NCBI GenBank assembly: GCA_903884005.1
Contig: CAISDA010000064.1
Location: 62,001-126,000, forward strand
Direction: 5' to 3'
DNA from: an uncultured Ignavibacteriota bacterium
GTDB taxonomy: Bacteria; Bacteroidota; Ignavibacteria; UBA10030; UBA8401
Length of the DNA: 64,000 nucleotides
The notes beneath the pieces are model-generated. The model worked only from the letters and a program-made list of their open reading frames with translations, had not been told where the DNA came from and did no database searches. Each line of letters starts with the position of its first letter. The first letter of the stretch is position 1. Positions 17,198-25,635 of this stretch are shown piece after piece. The position numbers and the translations under genes are program-made.

Positions 17198-18511
17198 ATG
17201 GACGTGATACTGCTCTCGGTTGTGTGTGTGTTGATCGCGGCGGCGATCGTGTTGATCATCGTCTTCCGCCCTCGCGCCTCGGCCGACCTCGCAGAACTTC
17301 AGGCCACAATGGCGGAGTTGCAACATACCCTGCTCCGGATAGAGACGACGCTCAAGGAAGAATTTCGTTTCAACCGGGAGGAAAATGCGGCGATAGCGAA
17401 AGACAACCGTTTTGAATTGAACACCACGCTGAAGGATCTCAAGTCGGCGTTGTCCGCCGATACGAAAGAATTTCAGGAATCCTTCGATAAAAATGTGCGG
17501 TCGTTCAATGACCTTCAGCGCGAAAAATTCTCCGGACTTGAATCCAGGCAAAACGATCTCGTCCGGAATACTGAGGCAAAATTGGAGTCGATACGCATCA
17601 CCGTGGAAGAAAAGCTGGAAAAAACGCTGAGCGATCGGCTGGGACAAAGTTTCGAGACCGTCGGCAGGCAATTGATCGAGGTGCAAAAGGGACTGGGCGA
17701 AATGCAGACCCTGGCGCAGGATGTCGGCGGCTTAAAAAAAGTGCTGAGCAACGTGAAAATGCGGGGAGGCATCGGCGAAGTGCAGCTGGCCATGCTCCTG
17801 GAACAGATCCTGGCTCCGGACCAATATCAGGCCAATGTGAAGACCAAAGCCGGCAGCAACGATCTTGTCGAATTTGCCATTAAATTGCCCGGCCGCGACG
17901 ACGACAACGGCCAGGTGTGGCTGCCGGTCGACGCGAAATTTCCCAAGGATGTCTACGAGCAGCTTCAGACGGCGTACGACATCGGCGACCTGGCGCAGAT
18001 CGATGCTGCGCAAAAATTGCTGGACACGACGATTAAAAAAATGGCGAAGGACATCAGCGAAAAATACATCGACCCGCCGCATACCACGGACTTCGGCATC
18101 ATGTTCCTGCCGTTCGAGGGGATCTATGCGGAGGTTGTCCGCAAGGCGAGCCTGCTCGAAGACCTCCAGCGCAACTATAAGATCATTGTCACCGGGCCTA
18201 CCACGCTGGCGGCCATTCTCAACAGTTTGCAGATGGGCTTCAGAACCCTGGCGATACAAAAACGAAGCGGCGAAGTGTGGCAGGTGCTGGGCGCGGTGAA
18301 AAAGGAATTTGAAAACTTCGGCGGACTCATGGAGAAGGCGAAAAAGAATTTCCAGACGGGAATGGACCAATTGGACGACGTCATGGGAAAACGGACGCGC
18401 GCGATCACGCGCAGGCTGAAGGATGTCGAAACATTGGGCGAGGCCGAGACGAAATTGCTGCTGCCCGAAGCGTCGAACAGCGAGATCATCGACGATGACA
18501 CGGACGCGTAA
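17198..18511 (+). CDS. rmuC: DNA recombination protein RmuC
   Basis: A 437-residue protein with an N-terminal membrane anchor (residues 2-22), a long coiled coil (about 30-155) and the conserved RmuC nuclease-like domain: GGLKKVLSNVKMRGGIGEVQL, the catalytic-like stretch WLPVDAKFPKDVYEQL, FLPFEGIYAEV and ITGP-like VTGPTTLAAILNSLQMGF. RmuC limits inversion at short inverted repeats. ATG 17198 is preferred over TTG 17192 and follows ATGGAG at 17182-17187. It stands alone and is unrelated to its neighbours; high confidence. Confidence 0.95.
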   Translation: MDVILLSVVCVLIAAAIVLIIVFRPRASADLAELQATMAELQHTLLRIETTLKEEFRFNREENAAIAKDNRFELNTTLKDLKSALSADTKEFQESFDKNVRSFNDLQREKFSGLESRQNDLVRNTEAKLESIRITVEEKLEKTLSDRLGQSFETVGRQLIEVQKGLGEMQTLAQDVGGLKKVLSNVKMRGGIGEVQLAMLLEQILAPDQYQANVKTKAGSNDLVEFAIKLPGRDDDNGQVWLPVDAKFPKDVYEQLQTAYDIGDLAQIDAAQKLLDTTIKKMAKDISEKYIDPPHTTDFGIMFLPFEGIYAEVVRKASLLEDLQRNYKIIVTGPTTLAAILNSLQMGFRTLAIQKRSGEVWQVLGAVKKEFENFGGLMEKAKKNFQTGMDQLDDVMGKRTRAITRRLKDVETLGEAETKLLLPEASNSEIIDDDTDA

Positions 18512-18695
18512 TGGTCCGCACATCCCCGCGCCTGAAGCATCCGTGTAATTGATCGAGGTGCACTCACACCGCCGTCATTCCAATGTACTCATCGTGACTT
18601 CGTCGACAATTTTCATACGAATGCCATTGCATCACTCTGTGTGTGTTAAGTAAAAAACTGTTGTGTACGTCATATTCATCATCGGGACCCTGCTC

Positions 18696-21284
18696 ATGAA
18701 AAAAAATCTTGCCTCGCTGCTCATCGCCGTTCTCGTCCTGTTGTCGGTTGCACGCGCATCGGATCCGGCGCAAAAATTCCGAACCCTTCCCAAAGGGATC
18801 TCCCTCCATCAATTGGACAACGGCATGACCGTGCTGTTGATCGAAAATCCCGCATTGCCCATGGTCGGGGCGAACGTGATCGTGAAGGTCGGGTCGGCGT
18901 ACGAGTCGTTCTCGACAAGCGGCATGAGCCATATGCTCGAGCATTTGCTCTTCAACGGGACTGCCGCCCGCACGCAAAAACAATTGTACGACGACGTCGA
19001 CCGGATCGGCGCATACAACAACGCGTCGACGGCGGACTTCTACACGAATTTTATGATCGTGACTCCGGCGCACAATATGAGAAAGGGGCTCGAGATACAA
19101 TCGGATATGCTGTTCCATTCCATCCTGCCCGCCGAAAATTTTCAGAAGGAAAAAGGCATCGTGCTCGAGGAAATATCCAAAAGCATGGCCGATCCGAAAG
19201 AGCAAATGGACCGCAACGTCCTTTCCATCCTCTATAGGGGACACGCCCTGTCGCTGCCCACGCTCGGCACGTATGCCACGATCCAATCGCTTACCCGCGA
19301 CGACGTCTTCGCGTTCTATAAGAATAATTATGTTCCGAACAACATGATCCTGACGGTGATCGGAAATTTCCAGACCTCCGTGCTCCTTCCGGTGCTGAAG
19401 GAAATATACGGGAAGGCGATCCCCGGCATGGTCAGGCGTGAGCCCGATCCCGAACTTGCCGTCGGTTTCCAGCAGACAGGCATCTCCGCGCACGCTGCTG
19501 CAGGCGCCTCGAACCGTTTTTATGACGGCACGGATATGATCGTGCAGGTGTTCTACCCGCTTCCGCACCAAGGGTCGTCTGAGTATTTTCAGCTGCTCGA
19601 CGTCGTGCTGGAGAAAAAGACCACAGACATGCAGTCGGCGCTCAAAGCCGAGTTCCCGCAGAACGTGAAGTCGCTGCAGCTGTCCACATCGTTATCGCAT
19701 CTCGGCAATTACCTCGAGGCGTCCATCACCGTGAGCGGCGATGCCGATCAAACGGCGTTGGTGAACTCCCTGTCCGCAAAAATGCAGAATTGCGATTTCA
19801 TGCTGTCTGCAGATGCAGTGACCTCCGAAGCAACGCAGGCGCGCACGGAATTCGTGAAGAACATCGAAAAACCCCACATGTTCGGCATCTATCATTCGGA
19901 TGCGATCGTGAAACGGGGGATCGATGCAGTACTGGCATCCTTCAGCGGCGAGGGATTTTTCGCCGCGGCAAAAGAACTCGGTTCGCTCAAAATCGACACG
20001 CATCCCGTCGTCATCATTCAATCCCCGTCGGCAAAGAAAACGCAGGATGGAACAGCGTCGGCAGGCGGCGCAAAATACTTCGTCGGCGATTCGACCGCAA
20101 GCACCCTCATTGCCGTCCGCAACGACGCGAGCAACCTCCTGGCGATCCACTATTTGGTTAAACACAAAGCGGTGTTCGAATCGAAATATGGAAAAGATGC
20201 GTCCAAGATTCTCCACGAGTGCCTGGATCAGCGCTTGAAATCCGCCGCGAATCAAAAGCTCAGCGCCCGCTTCGGATTGACATTTACGGTGAACGACAAC
20301 CCGTTTATACCGATGGATGACATTTATCTGCATCCCGATTTCGGTTACATACGCGTTGAAGGATTGGCGGACGACCTGTCCGGAGCGACCGCGTACCTCA
20401 ATTCCCAATTCCTGAACTTTGTGCCGACACAGGAAGAATGCGACAAGGCGGTCGAAAAATATAAAAACATCGACCGCTCGCTTGCCGGAGGCGACAAATC
20501 GAAAAAAATATTTGAGGAGACATACAAGGCAGCCGTCTACGAACCGAATCCGTACGCACAAGTGCAGCCGGCGTTGACGTACGCCTCCCTCGCCGCGTTC
20601 GCGAAAGAATATTTTACACCGTCCAACATGATCATTTCCGCGGTCTCGCCCGCCGATCCGGATTCGGTGAAACATCTGTTCATCGCATATACCGGCCGCG
20701 CCATGGCCAATGAGCCTGCAGTGTACACGCCGACATTGCGCATGCAGCCCAAACCCGTCTCGACGGAAAAAAGCGGGAACGGGGAACGATCGTATCTGTT
20801 CTGGGGATTCGTCACGACGATCGATCCGGCGGACGCTCCGGCGCTGCAGGCGTTGTCGTTGGTGCTCTCCGATGAGATCGTGTTCACTATCAGGGAGAAA
20901 CAGGGGCGGGCGTACAATATGGCGGCAGGCGTAGAAGTGATACAGGACAAGGCCCTGTTCTACATCAATCAGGGCACGCGCCCGAAGAATGTCGACACAC
21001 TGCTCCTCCAGTATCCGGGATTCTTTAAGAGATCAGCAGTGGATAATGTGAAGCAGGAGCAATTGGAAAAATCGATCAACATGTATTTGGGGCGGATCAT
21101 GTTCCGGAGGCTCTCCAGCATCAATCAGGCATTCTATCTCGGTTCATCGGAGTACCTCAATCACGAGTACACGTACGACAAATCGTTCCTCGAAAAATTG
21201 AAGAACGTGAAACTCGCCGATGTCGTCAACGCCGCCCATAAATACCTGACGGTGAAGAATCCCGTGTCGGTCGTCATCAGGTAA
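18696..21284 (+). CDS. M16 (insulinase/pitrilysin) family zinc peptidase, exported
   Basis: An 862-residue protein made of two M16 halves. Start ATG 18696 begins a signal peptide (NLASLLIAVLVLLSVARAS). The N-terminal half has the inverted zinc motif H79-M-L-E82-H83 in GMSHMLEHLLFNGT, and the distal Glu lies in KGIVLEEISK. The second half (from about residue 450) lacks HxxEH but keeps the fold and ends with TIREKQGRAYNMAAGVEV, which corresponds to the substrate-clamp region. Usual role: processing or degrading peptides in the periplasm. A 178-base gap without recognisable features precedes it. Confidence 0.9.
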   Translation: MKKNLASLLIAVLVLLSVARASDPAQKFRTLPKGISLHQLDNGMTVLLIENPALPMVGANVIVKVGSAYESFSTSGMSHMLEHLLFNGTAARTQKQLYDDVDRIGAYNNASTADFYTNFMIVTPAHNMRKGLEIQSDMLFHSILPAENFQKEKGIVLEEISKSMADPKEQMDRNVLSILYRGHALSLPTLGTYATIQSLTRDDVFAFYKNNYVPNNMILTVIGNFQTSVLLPVLKEIYGKAIPGMVRREPDPELAVGFQQTGISAHAAAGASNRFYDGTDMIVQVFYPLPHQGSSEYFQLLDVVLEKKTTDMQSALKAEFPQNVKSLQLSTSLSHLGNYLEASITVSGDADQTALVNSLSAKMQNCDFMLSADAVTSEATQARTEFVKNIEKPHMFGIYHSDAIVKRGIDAVLASFSGEGFFAAAKELGSLKIDTHPVVIIQSPSAKKTQDGTASAGGAKYFVGDSTASTLIAVRNDASNLLAIHYLVKHKAVFESKYGKDASKILHECLDQRLKSAANQKLSARFGLTFTVNDNPFIPMDDIYLHPDFGYIRVEGLADDLSGATAYLNSQFLNFVPTQEECDKAVEKYKNIDRSLAGGDKSKKIFEETYKAAVYEPNPYAQVQPALTYASLAAFAKEYFTPSNMIISAVSPADPDSVKHLFIAYTGRAMANEPAVYTPTLRMQPKPVSTEKSGNGERSYLFWGFVTTIDPADAPALQALSLVLSDEIVFTIREKQGRAYNMAAGVEVIQDKALFYINQGTRPKNVDTLLLQYPGFFKRSAVDNVKQEQLEKSINMYLGRIMFRRLSSINQAFYLGSSEYLNHEYTYDKSFLEKLKNVKLADVVNAAHKYLTVKNPVSVVIR

Positions 21285-21342
21285 CTGTAGGGCTTTTCGG
21301 TATAGCAACTTAAGAGATTCATCTCTGGTGCTGCCGTGGGTC

Positions 21343-21373
21343 AGCAAGGGCGCCCGGCACGAACGCCCCTGCT
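21343..21373. terminator. Possible bidirectional terminator between convergent genes
   Basis: AGCAAGGGCG at 21343-21352 pairs with CGCCCCTGCT at 21364-21373 (one mismatch, 11-base loop), located between the ends of the M16 gene and the oppositely oriented response regulator. T-tracts are weak on both sides. Confidence 0.4.
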
Positions 21374-22748
21374 ATTTCTGCTTGAGATTGTAATACACCC
21401 TCTTCGAGAACAGGAGCCGCCGGTTGATCTTCAGCAGCGTTGCTGTGGCCGTCCGGTTCCAGTTCGTTTTATTGAGGGCTTCAAGGATGATGTTCTTTTC
21501 GGCCGAGGCCAGATACGATTTTAAATTGAATCCTTCATGTACCAGGCTGCCGCCGGCGGCAGGGCCCGGTACCGGGTGGGACGTGAAGGGGAGGTGGTCG
21601 ATGGTGATCACATTGCCCTGCGTCATGACGAGCACACGCTGTATCACGTTCTCCAATTCGCGGATATTGCCGGGCCAGGTGTAGGCGATCAGTTTTTTCA
21701 ACGACTCGTCCGGAACGATTATTTTCTCTGTCGGTTTGATCTTCTTGAGAAAATGATCGACGAGCACCGGTATGTCTTCAGGCCGGTCGCGCAGCGGCGG
21801 AATGATGATGTGAATGACATTGAGCCGGTAAAACAAATCCTGACGGAAGCGCCCCGCCTTCATTTCCACTTCAAGATCCTTATTGGTCGCCGCAATGACC
21901 CGGACGTCCACCGTCAGCGTGTCTTTCCCGCCCACGCGTTCGAATGTTTTTTGCTGAAGGACGCGCAATAATTTCATCTGCAGTCCCGGCGTCATATTGT
22001 TCACTTCGTCCAGCAGGATCGTGCCGCCGTCGGCAAGCTCGAATCGGCCTTTGCGCTGCGATACCGCGCCGGTGAACGCTCCCTTTTCATGCCCGAACAA
22101 TTCGCTTTCGAGCAGCGTTTCGGTCAGTCCGCCGCAGTCCACTTTGATGAACGGCTTGTCTTTGCGCAGGGAGTGCCGCTGGATCGCGTCGGCGATCAGT
22201 TCTTTTCCCGTCCCGCTTTCGCCCTGGATCAAAAATGTCGCGTCGCTTGGCGCGGCCCTGCCGATCAATTTGAAGATCTCCTGGGATTTTGGGCTGATCC
22301 CGACAAGCTGGCTCGTCGCAGACAACTGCGTACTGATGGATACGGTGGACCGCAGCTCCTTCACTTCACCCAACAGGTCCCCGTACGTGAGCGCGCGCCG
22401 CACCACCAGCAGGAATTCGTCGAGCTCGAACGGCTTGTCGAGATAATCGTATGCCCCCGCCTTCATCGCTTCGATCGCCCGTTCGCTCGTGCCATATGCC
22501 GTAAAGACGATCACGGGAAGATCGGGAAAGTCTTTTTTGATCTCTTTCAACGCAGTGATCCCATCCATCCTCGGCAGATTGATGTCCAGCAGGACGAGAT
22601 GCAGAGCGTGCGTGCGCGTGCGCTCCAGCGCTTCGACGCCGTCGCATGCCTCCACCACGGTATACCCTTCGCGCGACAACAGCTCGACGACATTCTTTCT
22701 CATTGATGCTTCGTCGTCGACGACGAGAACTGTCTTTTTTTCTTTCAT
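21372..22748 (-). CDS. NtrC-family sigma-54-dependent response regulator
   Basis: A 458-residue protein; the true start is ATG at 22746-22748 (MKEKKTVLVVDDE), 4 bases after the kinase stop. Receiver domain residues 5-117 has D11/D12, phosphoacceptor D55, T83 and K105. The AAA+ domain (about 150-375) contains Walker A GESGTGKE, the sigma-54-contacting GAFTGA loop, and LLDEV. A Fis-type HTH closes the protein (ILEALNKTNWNRTATATLL). It activates sigma-54 promoters after phosphorylation by the adjacent kinase. The divergent PGA operon, which has a sigma-54-like element upstream, is the obvious candidate target. Confidence 0.95.
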   Translation of the reverse strand: MKEKKTVLVVDDEASMRKNVVELLSREGYTVVEACDGVEALERTRTHALHLVLLDINLPRMDGITALKEIKKDFPDLPVIVFTAYGTSERAIEAMKAGAYDYLDKPFELDEFLLVVRRALTYGDLLGEVKELRSTVSISTQLSATSQLVGISPKSQEIFKLIGRAAPSDATFLIQGESGTGKELIADAIQRHSLRKDKPFIKVDCGGLTETLLESELFGHEKGAFTGAVSQRKGRFELADGGTILLDEVNNMTPGLQMKLLRVLQQKTFERVGGKDTLTVDVRVIAATNKDLEVEMKAGRFRQDLFYRLNVIHIIIPPLRDRPEDIPVLVDHFLKKIKPTEKIIVPDESLKKLIAYTWPGNIRELENVIQRVLVMTQGNVITIDHLPFTSHPVPGPAAGGSLVHEGFNLKSYLASAEKNIILEALNKTNWNRTATATLLKINRRLLFSKRVYYNLKQK

Positions 22749-22752
22749 GGCA

Positions 22753-24297
22753 TTAATTTTTCTGTTCTGAAACACCCGGTAATGTGATACGGCAGGTTGC
22801 TCCCTGTCCGTCGGTCTGTATGAATTCGATTCTGCCCCCGTGCGCCTTGACGATCTCGTAGGAGATGGAAAGGCCGAGCCCGACGCCGTGGATTTTTGTC
22901 GTGAAAAAAGGATCAAAGATCTTCTGGCGGAGAGCATCGGGAACGCCCATGCCGGTGTCGCGGAACTGCACGATGACGGACCGTCCGTCGTCGTCGACCC
23001 AGGTCGATATGGTCACGGTGCCGTGTTCCTGCATCGATTCGACGGCATTGACGCACAGATTGATGCACACTTGTTCCATCGCCTGAGCGTCGAAGTCGAG
23101 CAGCGGCAGGTCCTCTGAGCAGCGCAGGACAACGGCGATGTTCTTGCTCTCCGCCTCCATTTGTATCATGAGGGCTGTTTGGCGGACGACGTCGTTGATG
23201 TTGTGTCGTTGGAATTTATTCTGTGTCGGTTTTGCAAAGACGAGCAGCCGCTTCACAAGGTTCGAGAGACGGTTGATTTCCTTGACCACCAGTTCCATCG
23301 AGTCCGGAGATACGGTCTTGCGCAGCTCGGCGTCGGTCTTTTCCTGTGCAAGCTCGCGCTGCCACATCTGGATGCGCGTCTTGATCACGGCAAGCGGCGT
23401 TTTCACTTCGTGTGCAACCCCTGCGATCAGCTTTCCGAGCGTCGCCATCTTGTCCTGCTGATGCAGCTCTCTCTCCAGGTGCTCCCGGTCTTCCTGTCCC
23501 TGCATTAACGCATCGACCATCGAATTGATCGACGCAGCGATCGCCCCATACACTCCATCCTCCAGCGGAAGACGATACGATGGATCCAATTTAACAAGAT
23601 CGAGCCCGGCGCGAATGGCGTTCACATGACGGCGCCGGAGCCACAGCAGGATCAGCGCGGCGCCGAGCGCGCCGATGGCAACGATCGCCGCAAAATTGAT
23701 GACGCGCAGTAATTTGCTCGACGGAAGCTCCCGTTCGACGTGAATGCGCGCCCACGTTCCGCCGATGGTGATATTGTTCACGATGATCGGTTCCGTCGCA
23801 AGCGGAAACACCGCAAAATCGAACGAGTGGAATTCCAGAAGTGAGCGGCGGTTTTTTATGGATTCGAGTATCTGCGCCTTGATGATCGGATACGAACGGG
23901 GTGCCGGCCCGTATGCGGGCGCGGGTGCCGGCGCCGTCGGCCACGAATATCCGATCATCTCATCGAGCGTCAATAAATAAAAGCCCCCCTCCATTCCGGT
24001 AACGGACCGGGCCTGCCGTGCTGTGATGCCGGAAAAAAGACTGTCGACCGTTCGCCACTGTCTCTTCGATAATGTTTCAACGGAAAAGAAGTGCTGCTTC
24101 TCAAGACTGTCGATGATGGAGACGGAAGCGGAGGTGATCTTTTTCACCGTTTCCTGAGTCAGTATGGTGTTGGTCTGGACGATCTCCTTCGTCCACCGGT
24201 CCAACAGCACGATCGTTCCATACACGGCGATCCAGATCAGCACAATAATGACTGCCGTAACGATCACCGACGAAAAAGAGAAACCGAATTTTTTCAT
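22753..24297 (-). CDS. Sensor histidine kinase, partner of the NtrC-type regulator
   Basis: A 514-residue membrane kinase. TM1 is residues 9-31, then a periplasmic sensor of about 170 residues with a Pro/Ala-rich patch (TAPAPAPAYGPAP), TM2 near 200-220 and a HAMP-like linker. The dimerisation/phosphoacceptor motif is GVAHEVKTPL with H296. N-box NLCVNAVESM, G1 DTGMGVP, F-box FDPFFTTK and G2 GLGLSI complete the ATPase domain. The gene is transcribed together with the regulator. The periplasmic domain is not one I recognise; a ligand related to the glutamate polymer is conceivable because of gene position only. Confidence 0.93.
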   Translation of the reverse strand: MKKFGFSFSSVIVTAVIIVLIWIAVYGTIVLLDRWTKEIVQTNTILTQETVKKITSASVSIIDSLEKQHFFSVETLSKRQWRTVDSLFSGITARQARSVTGMEGGFYLLTLDEMIGYSWPTAPAPAPAYGPAPRSYPIIKAQILESIKNRRSLLEFHSFDFAVFPLATEPIIVNNITIGGTWARIHVERELPSSKLLRVINFAAIVAIGALGAALILLWLRRRHVNAIRAGLDLVKLDPSYRLPLEDGVYGAIAASINSMVDALMQGQEDREHLERELHQQDKMATLGKLIAGVAHEVKTPLAVIKTRIQMWQRELAQEKTDAELRKTVSPDSMELVVKEINRLSNLVKRLLVFAKPTQNKFQRHNINDVVRQTALMIQMEAESKNIAVVLRCSEDLPLLDFDAQAMEQVCINLCVNAVESMQEHGTVTISTWVDDDGRSVIVQFRDTGMGVPDALRQKIFDPFFTTKIHGVGLGLSISYEIVKAHGGRIEFIQTDGQGATCRITLPGVSEQKN

Positions 24298-24381
24298 GTC
24301 TACTGTGAATGCGAAGAGCGTGCCATCTTCAAATGGGAAAAATCGATCCGGAATGGGAAAGGATGCAGCAGTGTGGGCTGA

Positions 24382-24416
24382 TTCCGCTCAATCAGCGTGT
24401 ACACTTTCCGCTCAAT
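24382..24416 (+). promoter_or_regulatory. Direct repeats, candidate activator-binding sites
   Basis: TTCCGCTCAAT occurs at 24382-24392 and again at 24406-24416, period 24 bases. The first copy lies inside a perfect CTGATT...AATCAG palindrome. They sit about 45-80 bases upstream of the sigma-54-like element at 24461, a usual place for NtrC-type enhancer sites. Confidence 0.5.
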
Positions 24417-24460
24417 GATTTGAAATATAGCATAATTTAGCAAAAAATAGTGAAAAAAGA

Positions 24461-24476
24461 TGGCATAATAGTTGAA
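24461..24476 (+). promoter_or_regulatory. Sigma-54-like promoter element upstream of the PGA operon
   Basis: TGGCATAATAGTTGAA has the -24 TGGCA block and TTG at -12 with correct spacing, but GA instead of the canonical GC at the -12 dinucleotide. Transcription would begin near 24487, leaving about 130 bases of leader before ATG 24616. Confidence 0.45.
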
Positions 24477-24615
24477 TCATCGTATATTCAACAGGCCGCT
24501 TCGCCCGGTAAGGACATCCGGGGCCGGGGCGGCAAAGCGGCACAGGAGTACCGATCCATACCCTGTTCAGACACACTACAGGGCAGGCCGGATCCACAAT
24601 GGCATTGATCCCAAC

Positions 24616-25635
24616 ATGAGAAACGCGGCACGCAGTATCGTTTGTTTCATATCCGTGTTCCTGGCAGCGCACTCCGCTGCTCAGGTGCATCAGGTGCCGG
24701 CGAATGCGTTGATGGATGCCTTCGCGCAAAAGGAGGAGGTGACCATCCTGATCACCGATTCCGGTCTGGGGGGCGTAGCCGTCTGTGCCGATATCGAGGA
24801 ACGACTGCACCGCGACCACCCGTTTCGATCGGTGAAACTCGTCTTTTGCAATGCGCTGCCTGAATCCGATTACGGCTATAATATGATGGGGTCGGCAGAG
24901 GAAAAGATACGGACATTCTCTCTCGCGCTGTCCGGCATGACGAAATGGTACTCTCCGGACATCATACTGATAGCGTGCAATACGCTGTCCGTGTTGTATG
25001 AACAAACGGACTATTCCCGGACGGCAGCCGTTCCAGTGGTCAGCATTGTGGATATAGGCGTGAGGATGATGGCCGATGCGTTGAACAAGGAACCGGCATC
25101 GTCCGTGATCATCTTCGGAACGGAGACCACCATCGAAGCCAACAGTCATAAGGCGTTGTTGATGAAAAACGGGATCGCCGGGGATCGGATCGTCACCCAG
25201 TCGTGTCCCGACCTTGCGGGCGAGATCCAAAGCGACGCCGGCAGCGATGCCGTCGAGTCGATGATCGAATTTGACGCCGGCGATGCCGTCGAAAAACTCG
25301 GCACGCACGGCGGAACCGTCTATGCCGGATTGTGCTGCACGCATTTTGGCTACGCGGCCGAAAAATTTTTCGGCGCCGTGAGCCGGCTCTCCAAGCGAAC
25401 AACCGTTGTCATCGATCCGACGCGCTCAATGGGCGGCGTGGTGTTCCACCAGGGCTCATCGAACCGGTTCGCCGCAACAGCACTCAGCGTGCACGCGGCT
25501 TCCCGCGCGGTGATCACGCCGCAGGAGGCGCTGTCGATCGCCGCATTGATCGAAGGGCGATCGGAGCCAACGGCGAATGCGCTCCGGAAGTATGAAATGA
25601 AAAAAGATCTTTTCGAATTTGAGAGAGTCCGATGA
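24616..25635 (+). CDS. Exported glutamate racemase-like protein, first gene of PGA locus
   Basis: A 339-residue member of the Asp/Glu racemase superfamily. Catalytic features of cofactor-independent glutamate racemases are kept: ITDSGLGG with D48, IACNTLS with C121 and GLCCTHFG with C241-T-H243. Unusually, ATG 24616 opens a signal peptide (SIVCFISVFLAAHSAAQ), and the protein is longer than cytoplasmic MurI (about 265 residues). It would therefore racemise glutamate, or a glutamyl end, in the periplasm. The frame is open upstream to 24472, but that extension is basic, overlaps the promoter element and hides the signal peptide. The stop overlaps the next start (ATGA), indicating one operon. Confidence 0.8.
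   Translation: MRNAARSIVCFISVFLAAHSAAQVHQVPANALMDAFAQKEEVTILITDSGLGGVAVCADIEERLHRDHPFRSVKLVFCNALPESDYGYNMMGSAEEKIRTFSLALSGMTKWYSPDIILIACNTLSVLYEQTDYSRTAAVPVVSIVDIGVRMMADALNKEPASSVIIFGTETTIEANSHKALLMKNGIAGDRIVTQSCPDLAGEIQSDAGSDAVESMIEFDAGDAVEKLGTHGGTVYAGLCCTHFGYAAEKFFGAVSRLSKRTTVVIDPTRSMGGVVFHQGSSNRFAATALSVHAASRAVITPQEALSIAALIEGRSEPTANALRKYEMKKDLFEFERVR

Noticed and set aside
24382-24416. End of an IS21-like insertion sequence (GTGTACACTTTCCGCTCAATG resembles such ends)
   Set aside because: No transposase or second end nearby; repeats fit an enhancer position. Kept only as an alternative.
24616-25635. Calling this gene housekeeping murI
   Set aside because: The signal peptide and operon context do not fit a cytoplasmic cell-wall enzyme.
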